DNA of 64,000 nt, taken from NCBI GenBank assembly GCA_963770505.1, contig CAVYPR010000003.1:496001-560000 (forward strand), in the 5' to 3' direction. Below are positions 26,629 through 33,900 of the stretch, one piece after another (positions within the stretch are counted from its first letter, which is position 1; each line of letters starts with the position of its first letter). The stretch comes from CAVYPR01 sp963770505. Lineage in GTDB: Bacteria > Actinomycetota > Acidimicrobiia > Acidimicrobiales > RAAP-2. A program made the position numbers and the translations under genes. Under the pieces are notes generated by a model. The model was given only the letters and a program-made list of their open reading frames with translations, had not been told where the DNA came from and did not search any database.

Positions 26629-26634
26629 TAGCGT
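26629..26634 (+). promoter_or_regulatory. -10-like element placing a leaderless start
   Basis: TAGCGT ends nine bases before the ATG at 26644, the spacing expected for a leaderless transcript. No ribosome binding site precedes that ATG. Confidence 0.35.
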
Positions 26635-26643
26635 GCTCCGCCG

Positions 26644-26976
26644 ATGTGTGAAGAACCCGCGCTTGCCGTTGTGTTGGAAGGGTCCGCCGTCTCCCATCAA
26701 ACCGACGCTCCTGCTAAAGAGACGTTGGTCGGCGTCACCGGACTCGCGTTCAACGCGGCCCCTACCGTCCTCGTCAGCGTGGAAACGGCGACCCATGCGG
26801 TCGCCTCACGCCTGGGCACCGTGGCCGGGGCACTCGCGACCACCGGCGGGAGGCTTTGCAACGGCACTGCGACCAGGGCAACTCTGCGTCCGACCTGGGC
26901 GCGGCCGACCAGCGTGTTGACCGACCGACCAGGACCGACGTCTCGCCGAGTTGCGGTCTGCCAACAGGCGGCATGA
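26644..26976 (+). CDS. Small hypothetical ORF before the lipoprotein gene
   Basis: 110 codons, beginning MCEEPALAVVLEG, with an Ala/Val/Thr-rich middle (V-G-V-T-G-L-A-F-N-A-A-P-T-V-L-V) and a basic C-terminus. Its TGA overlaps the lipoprotein ATG (ATGA at 26973). The possible leaderless promoter and this overlap are the only support. No family recognised; may be spurious or a remnant. Confidence 0.35.
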   Translation: MCEEPALAVVLEGSAVSHQTDAPAKETLVGVTGLAFNAAPTVLVSVETATHAVASRLGTVAGALATTGGRLCNGTATRATLRPTWARPTSVLTDRPGPTSRRVAVCQQAA

Positions 26977-27749
26977 CGGTGGTCGCCTCGGGGATCGGGT
27001 CTTCGAAAGTGTCCAAAGTTGCATGTGGAAACTGGGCGCGCTGGCGAATGGGCCTCGGTCTGCTCGCCGTCGCCGGCATCGCGGCTGCCTGCGGGTCCGG
27101 GGGCCCTCCCAAAGCCTCGGGAAAATCGAGCACATCGACGGGGCAGACGACCACGTCCGAGACGTCCGCGGCCAGCGGTTTGAACCTCGTGGCCTCAGAC
27201 TTTCCCGGACCGTGGAAGAAAGCCCCGACCACTAGGGGTCCAAGCGTCGTGCGGGACTCCATGAACCACTGCCTACTGCAGGCGCCCGGCGCAGCCTCTC
27301 CGTCGACCTCGTCGACCTCGTCGACCTTTATCGACGCCACGAACGGACAAGAGGCCAGCTCGCAGGTGCAGCTCTACGCTGCTTCCACACAGGCGATGTC
27401 GGCTGCGAGAAGCGCCGGGTCCAGGGGTGTGAGCAGGTGCCTCCAGCGCGAGGTCAGCACCGCGTTGCCCAAGACGCTCCCGAGTGGAGAAACTCTCCGG
27501 CACGTCTCGGCGTCGGGGAAAACTGTCCCGGGCTTGGCGACCGGGGAATCTTCTCAGCGGGTGGTGGCGCTCGTCACCTATCCGACCGGCAACGGTGGCT
27601 CTGGCGGCACAACGGTATTCACCGACGTCATCGGATTCGCCAGCGGCACAGCATTCCTCGAGGCGGAATTCGAGAGCACCGGATCCCCTCCGCCCGAGGC
27701 GTTGGAGCGGTCGACGATGGCCGCCCTGCAGGCGCGGGCCGCGAGCTAG
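26973..27749 (+). CDS. Putative secreted lipoprotein
   Basis: 258 residues. The N-terminus ends in a lipobox, G-I-A-A-A-C, with Cys40 as the lipid-modified residue, followed by a Gly/Ser/Thr linker. The mature part (about 65-258) has a W-K-K-A-P-T segment, an S-Q-V-Q-L-Y-A-A strand and two conserved-looking Cys. It reads like the small lipoproteins of unknown function that are common in actinobacteria. The ATG at 26973 gives a long n-region; ATG 27048 gives a very short one, so the start is uncertain. Lies before the first giant tandem paralog but is separated from it by a promoter. Confidence 0.7.
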   Translation: MTVVASGIGSSKVSKVACGNWARWRMGLGLLAVAGIAAACGSGGPPKASGKSSTSTGQTTTSETSAASGLNLVASDFPGPWKKAPTTRGPSVVRDSMNHCLLQAPGAASPSTSSTSSTFIDATNGQEASSQVQLYAASTQAMSAARSAGSRGVSRCLQREVSTALPKTLPSGETLRHVSASGKTVPGLATGESSQRVVALVTYPTGNGGSGGTTVFTDVIGFASGTAFLEAEFESTGSPPPEALERSTMAALQARAAS

Positions 27750-27843
27750 GAATTTGCGGTTTTCTTGCCACGTGCTCGGAAAAGACCAGTTCAGAGCGTC
27801 GTTTTCTGACCGATCAAACGTGTGCTTCTTACCGAACAAACGA

Positions 27844-27872
27844 TTGACACAACGCCCCAATTAAGTTATCGT
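27844..27872 (+). promoter_or_regulatory. Promoter of the first giant tandem paralog
   Basis: TTGACA (27844-27849), 17-base spacer, TATCGT (27867-27872). The -35 lies within GAACAAACGATTGAC, almost repeated before the second giant gene. An imperfect inverted copy, ATCGTTCGTTT, overlaps the -10. Predicted leader about 100 bases. Confidence 0.65.
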
Positions 27873-27978
27873 TCGTTTGGACGAATTCTCGTCGACGCGA
27901 CCGGACTGGGAACTGGGCGCGAAGTAACTTGCCCGGGCCGGTAAAGCGCCGGGGCTTAACGGGAAGTGGGGGCGGGGC

Positions 27979-30900
27979 ATGCGGCATTCAACGGTGGCAG
28001 ACGACCGCGGTGTCGGCGGTACCGGCGGGGGGGGCAAGCGGATGGGGCCCGTGCAACGGTTCCTGCTGACCGTCATGGCGGCGGTGCTCTGTCTCGGGAC
28101 CCTCGGAGCCTCGATGGGGGCTGTCGCGTTCGGCACGGCCACGACGGCCGGCGCCGCTACAGCCGGACCGGCCACCACAGTGACCAACACCGTCAAGGAC
28201 TACCAGTCCTGCGCCATCACAGCCGGCAGCCTCGGTGGCAAGCGGACATCAACGACAACAACCCTCTACAAGGTGACCCAGCCGACAAAGGTGGCGCCCG
28301 GCGCGACATTCACAGTGACCCTGGCTTCGACAGGCTACGGGGTCATCCCGCCGACGACAACAGGCGCCACCGTCAAGTTCTACGGGACACAGATCAACAG
28401 GTTCGGCCTCCCGGCAGGCACGACCCTGGTCTCGTCCACCATCGTGACACCGGGCTACAAGGCCGTGACGGCGACAATCGCAAAGCCGACAAAGCGCACC
28501 GCGCTGGGGGCGACCACGGTGACGGTAAGCACAACGACCTACGCCCCGAGCGGCAAGATGATCGTGGTCTCGACGCCGACACACATCGCGGGCGGAGACG
28601 ACTTCCTGGGACCGACCATCAGGCTCACGTTGCATCTCTCGACAAACCCGCCGAACCCCAACGTGCAGCTGCGCTACATCACAGACCAGAGTTCGGGCAC
28701 GACCCCCCCGACGACGGCCGCCAAGCACTCGCTCATCCAGGTGAACGAGATCGTCACGATCACAGTGAAGGACACATGCTGGGTGAACCTGACGAAGACA
28801 AATGTGCCCTTCGCGACAGTTCCCGTGCATGACACGGCCGCGCCGACCATAACAATCCTGGCGCCGGCTGCCAATTCCCAGATCGTCCAGAACTCGGTGG
28901 TGCACTCCGCCTTCTCGTGCACGCAGACACCCACGTGGGACGGGGTCGTGAGCTGCACCGCCACCAACACAGGCCACACACTTTCCGTCGGGCAGGCGGT
29001 CACAACGGCCGTCATCGGCACACATACAGTGACCGTTACGGCCAAGAACAAGTCGACAATCACCTCAACGCAGACGTCGCACTATAAAGTCATCGTCCCG
29101 CCGTACAACCTGGTGCCCCCTACGATCACACTGACATCGCCGGTCAACGGCGCGGTGTACGTGCAAGGGTCGACCGTCACAGCCCATTTCTCCTGCCACG
29201 CGTTCGCTGGAACACACATCACATCCTGCACTGGCACCGTGGCCAGCGGCACAGCGATCACAACCAGCACCCCCGGCTACAAGGCCTTCACCGTGAAGGC
29301 CAAGGACGGTCGCGGCAATCCGACGACCGAGACGGTCGGTTACACCGTGAGGTCATCGGGTTCACCGTCGACAAGCTCGACGTCGAGCGACGTTCCCCTC
29401 ACGGCTACCGCCTCCTCCACGAACTACAGCTGCTCGCTGTGGGACGACTACGTCAACAGCAGCACCAGCGACACCTGCATCATCGGCGCACATCTCCCCG
29501 AGGTCACCTGGAAGGTCACCACCACAGCCCCCAAGGGCGGTCGCCTCGTGCCCGGTGACAAGCTGACAGTGGCCGAGCAGATCTACCGCCCAGGCGCCTT
29601 GGCGACCTCGACCAACGGCGGCTACGACAGCGGTCCTTACAAGGAGACATTCACAGTCGTCGCACCTGCCGGCACCCAGATCACAGGCCCGGTCAGCACC
29701 TCGAAGACGGGTCTCTCCTCCAGCACCTACGGCGGGACGGCGAGCGCCTCCGGCGCCTCGGCCTGCAACTACAACGACACCGGGGCCGCGGGGACAGGGA
29801 CAGGGAAGTACTGCACCAACTCCGCCACCAACATCGCGACCGGGACGGCGACCGCACCCGGCTCGGTCAAGGTCGGTGCGTACGCCACCACCAAGAACGG
29901 CGCCTGGGGCTCCACCAAGAACGGCGCCTTCGGCTCCACCAAGAACGGCGCATTCGGCTCCACCAAGAACGGCACCTACGCCACCACCACCGTCGGCGCC
30001 TACGGGAGCACGACCGTCAACACCCTCTACTCAAGCACGGTCAAGGCGACATCCAACACAAAGACCGTCAAGACAATCGCCACAACCGCGAAGAAGATCT
30101 TCGTGGCATCGGTCACCGGCGGTGCCAAGACCTCAGGTCGCCTCGAAGTGACAGTCACAAAGTCGGGCACCAAGAGCGTCGCCGTTTTCTCTTACACGGG
30201 TGAGACAGGAACCGTTGGCTTCAAGACAGTCGTCTACGTCAGCGGCACAAAGACAGCCAAGCTCAAGACCGGCGCCTTCGTCCGCCAGCCGACCACATCG
30301 GCCAACGTCACCGTGCTCCCGATCTCCTCGGTGACCGGCTTCCAGACCACCGTTGGCGGCGAGGTCAAGGTCGGGACGACAACAGGCACGAAGAGCGCGA
30401 TCTTCAAGTACACGAGCGACTCGACGAGCAACACAACCTGCGGTACGAACCCCTGCTTCACCACGGTATCCCGGGTGAGCGGTACAGGGACGATCGCCAA
30501 GGGTGACACGGTCACCCAGGTCGACCAGACAATCGGGACAAACGTGACCCTGCACGCCGCGGCGGACACCAACTTCGGAACCACGGGAACAGTCAGGTTG
30601 GATGTCCAGGTGACAACAGCCGGTCACCAGGGAACGGCCCTCGTGAAGTACACCGGAGATTCGACCACGGCCGCCACCTGCGGATCGGCCGCCTGCTTCA
30701 CGACCATCACCTGGTTGAGCGGTTCGAAGGGCATCCCGGTGGTCGGTGGCCCGATCGCCCAGGTCTCGCGGACAATCGCCACATACACCGGCGCAACAAC
30801 AGTCCTGCACGCCACCTCCGACACCGGCTTCAACACCAAGGGCATCGGACGGACCCTCGACGTCCAGGTGAAGATAGGGACAACGGTCGGTACAGCGGTC

Positions 30901-33900
30901 GTGTCCTACACAACCGACTCGGCCACGGCCGCCACCTGCGGTGACGCCACCGACTGCTTCACCAAGGTGAAGTACGTGAGCGGGGCTCACGGCGTCCCAG
31001 TGGTCACAGGACCGGTCAAGCAGATCTCGCCAACAATCACCGCGTACACCGGAACCACAACCTTCCTGCACGCCACGGCCGACACCGGCTTTAACACCAA
31101 GGGCATCGGCAGGAAGCTCGACGTCAAGGTCACCACGCACACGATCCAGACAGTGCCGACCCATGAGATCAAGACAGAGCCGACGACAGTGCTCGTCACA
31201 GTGCCGACGACGGAGTGCACTCCCAACCCCACATACCCGACACCGACAGCGACACACGCAACAATTTGTTCGGTCGTGACAGTGCCGACCCATGAGCTTA
31301 AGACAGAGCCGACGACAGTGGTCGTCACAGTGCCGACGACAGTCGCCGGCACCGGTACAGCGGTCGTGAGCTACACAAGCGACTCGACCACGGCCGCCAC
31401 ATGCGGCTCGGCCGCCTGCTTCACCAAGGCCACGTTCGTGAGCGGAGCGCACGGCGTGCCGGTGGTCACAGGTCCGGTCAAGCAGATCTCGCCGACAATC
31501 GTCACATACTCCGGAACCACAACCTGGCTCCACGCCACGGCCGACACCGGCTTCACCACCAAGGGAGCAGGGAGGAACCTTGACGTCCAGGTGAAGACAG
31601 GGACAACGGTCGGAACCGCGGTCGTGAGCTACACAACGGACGCCACCGCGGTCGCCACATGCGGCTCGGCCGCCTGCTTCACCAAAGCGAAGTACGTGAG
31701 CGGGGCGCACGGCGTGCCGGTGGCCACAGGGCCTGTCACCCAGATTTCGCCCACAATCTCCACCTACACGGGAACCACAACGTTCCTCCACGCCACGTCG
31801 GACACCGGCTTCACCACCAAGCTCACACGCAAGTTGGCCGTCCGAGTGACACTGACAGGCGTCAAGGGCACAGCCGTGGTGAGTTACACAACGGACTCGA
31901 CCACCGCCGCCACATGTGGCTCGGCCGCCTGCTTCACCAAGGCCACCTACGTGAGCGGCGCGCACGGCATCCCGATTGTGAACACACAGAACACAATCTT
32001 GGGCACAGTCACACCGACCACCACACCGGGGACATACAAGACAAAGGCTGTTAGGCAGCTTGACCCGACAATTGCAACACTTTCGAGCGGCGTGCTGCAC
32101 GCCACCGCCGACACCGGCTTCACGGCCTCCGGCACAGCCACGGTCGCGGTGACAAAGACAGGCGTCAAGGGCACAGCCGTCTTCAGCTACACGGGCGACT
32201 CAGCCACGGCCGCCACATGCGGTTCGGCGGCCTGCTTCACCGGCGTTAACTACAAGAGCGGCGCCAAGGGCGTCCCGGTCGCCACAGGGTCGATCAGCCA
32301 GTCGCTGCAAACAGTGGCCACATTCACCGGTAGCGGCAAGATCGCCGTCGCAACCGTGAAGACAAAGGGCTTCGCGGCCAGCGGGTTGCTGAAGGTGACC
32401 ACCACGAATGGGACGGCGTGGGTCACCTATGCCTCGCACACGACAACCTCGTTCACAGGGCTCACCACCAAATCGGGCACCGGCACCGTGACGACCGCGG
32501 CGACAGGGATCGTCGAGCCAGGGCTGGGTGGTAATGGCTACGCCGCCTGGACGACGGTCGCCGCCGGGTCCAACAACACGACAGTGAGCACATTCATCCC
32601 CGGTGGCGGTCACCTTGCCGTCGCCAGCACCACGAACTTCGCGGCGGCAGGTGGCACACTCGTCGTGGTCACGTCGAACGGCACGGTGCACCTGACCTAC
32701 ACGGGCGTCTCCGGCAGCACATTGACGGGAGTGAAGGCAACTACAGGTGCCAGCGGCCGCATCTACTCCAGCGCCCCGCTAGCGCTGCTAACGGCGACGG
32801 CCATCAAGGGCGCCGCCAAGGTCGCCGGAACGAGCGTCTCGGGTTGGACATGGAACGTCACAGTCCACAGCGCGTCGTCCTTCGCGGTCCAGTGGGACGG
32901 CAGCTCATGTGAAAACAACACAGGCTCGCCGACCCCGACCGCCGACGCGGCGTGCAAGACAAACGCCGAGGAGATCCAGGGCATCGACGGGACCTACATC
33001 TACCTCCACTACCGGTTGGTCGTGACCGGCACGGGGACCATCTCGATTCCCGGTATCGGCGTGATCCACGCGCACCAGCACGACTGGGACGGTACGACTG
33101 CGCACAAGACCGGGAGCACAACATTCGTCACGACGGCCGGCACGGCTCCGGGCCTCTCCTGGCTCTCCGATGCGACGCCGCCCACGTCTTCGATCGTGTC
33201 GCCGCAGGAGGGCGGGGTGTACGGCTTCGGTGCGGCAAAGACCGCGTCGTACAGTTGCTCGGACTCGTCCGCTGGCGTGACCATCTCGAGCTGCGTCGGG
33301 TACGAGACAACAACGCAGGTAACAAACGGACATGCGTTGACAACGAGCGCATTGGTGCACAACGAGATCCACCAGTTCAAGGTCGTCGCCACGAGTTCGG
33401 ACGGCTTGACGAGCACGTCGTACGCCTCGTTCGTGACCCTGGCCAGTCCGCCGGTGCTCACCACACAGCCCGCCTACTCGCTGACATCGGGCGGGTCGCT
33501 GACAGTGCCCCTGCCCTACAGCGGCACCTACCCGGTGACATTGGCAACGGAGAAGATCGTCACCACACCAAGCCATGGCACGGCGGCGATCCAGCCCACA
33601 GGCAAGATCACCTACACGAACGACAACACGCCGTTCGCGTCTGACAGTTTCCAGGTCAAGGTCTCCGACACCGCCGGTAACCCCAGCAACGTCGAGACGG
33701 TTCACCTGACGCTTTCGAACCCGCACAAGCCGACGATCACCGTGAACACGCCGCCTCAGAACGGCTCGGGCAGCTATGCCCGCGGATCGACGGTGCTCGC
33801 CACATACACCTGTGGGGACAACGTGATCGGGGGCGTGTCCACATGCTCTGCCACGCAGACAGTCAACGGCACTTTGACGTCGGTTCCCGACGGCAGCCCG

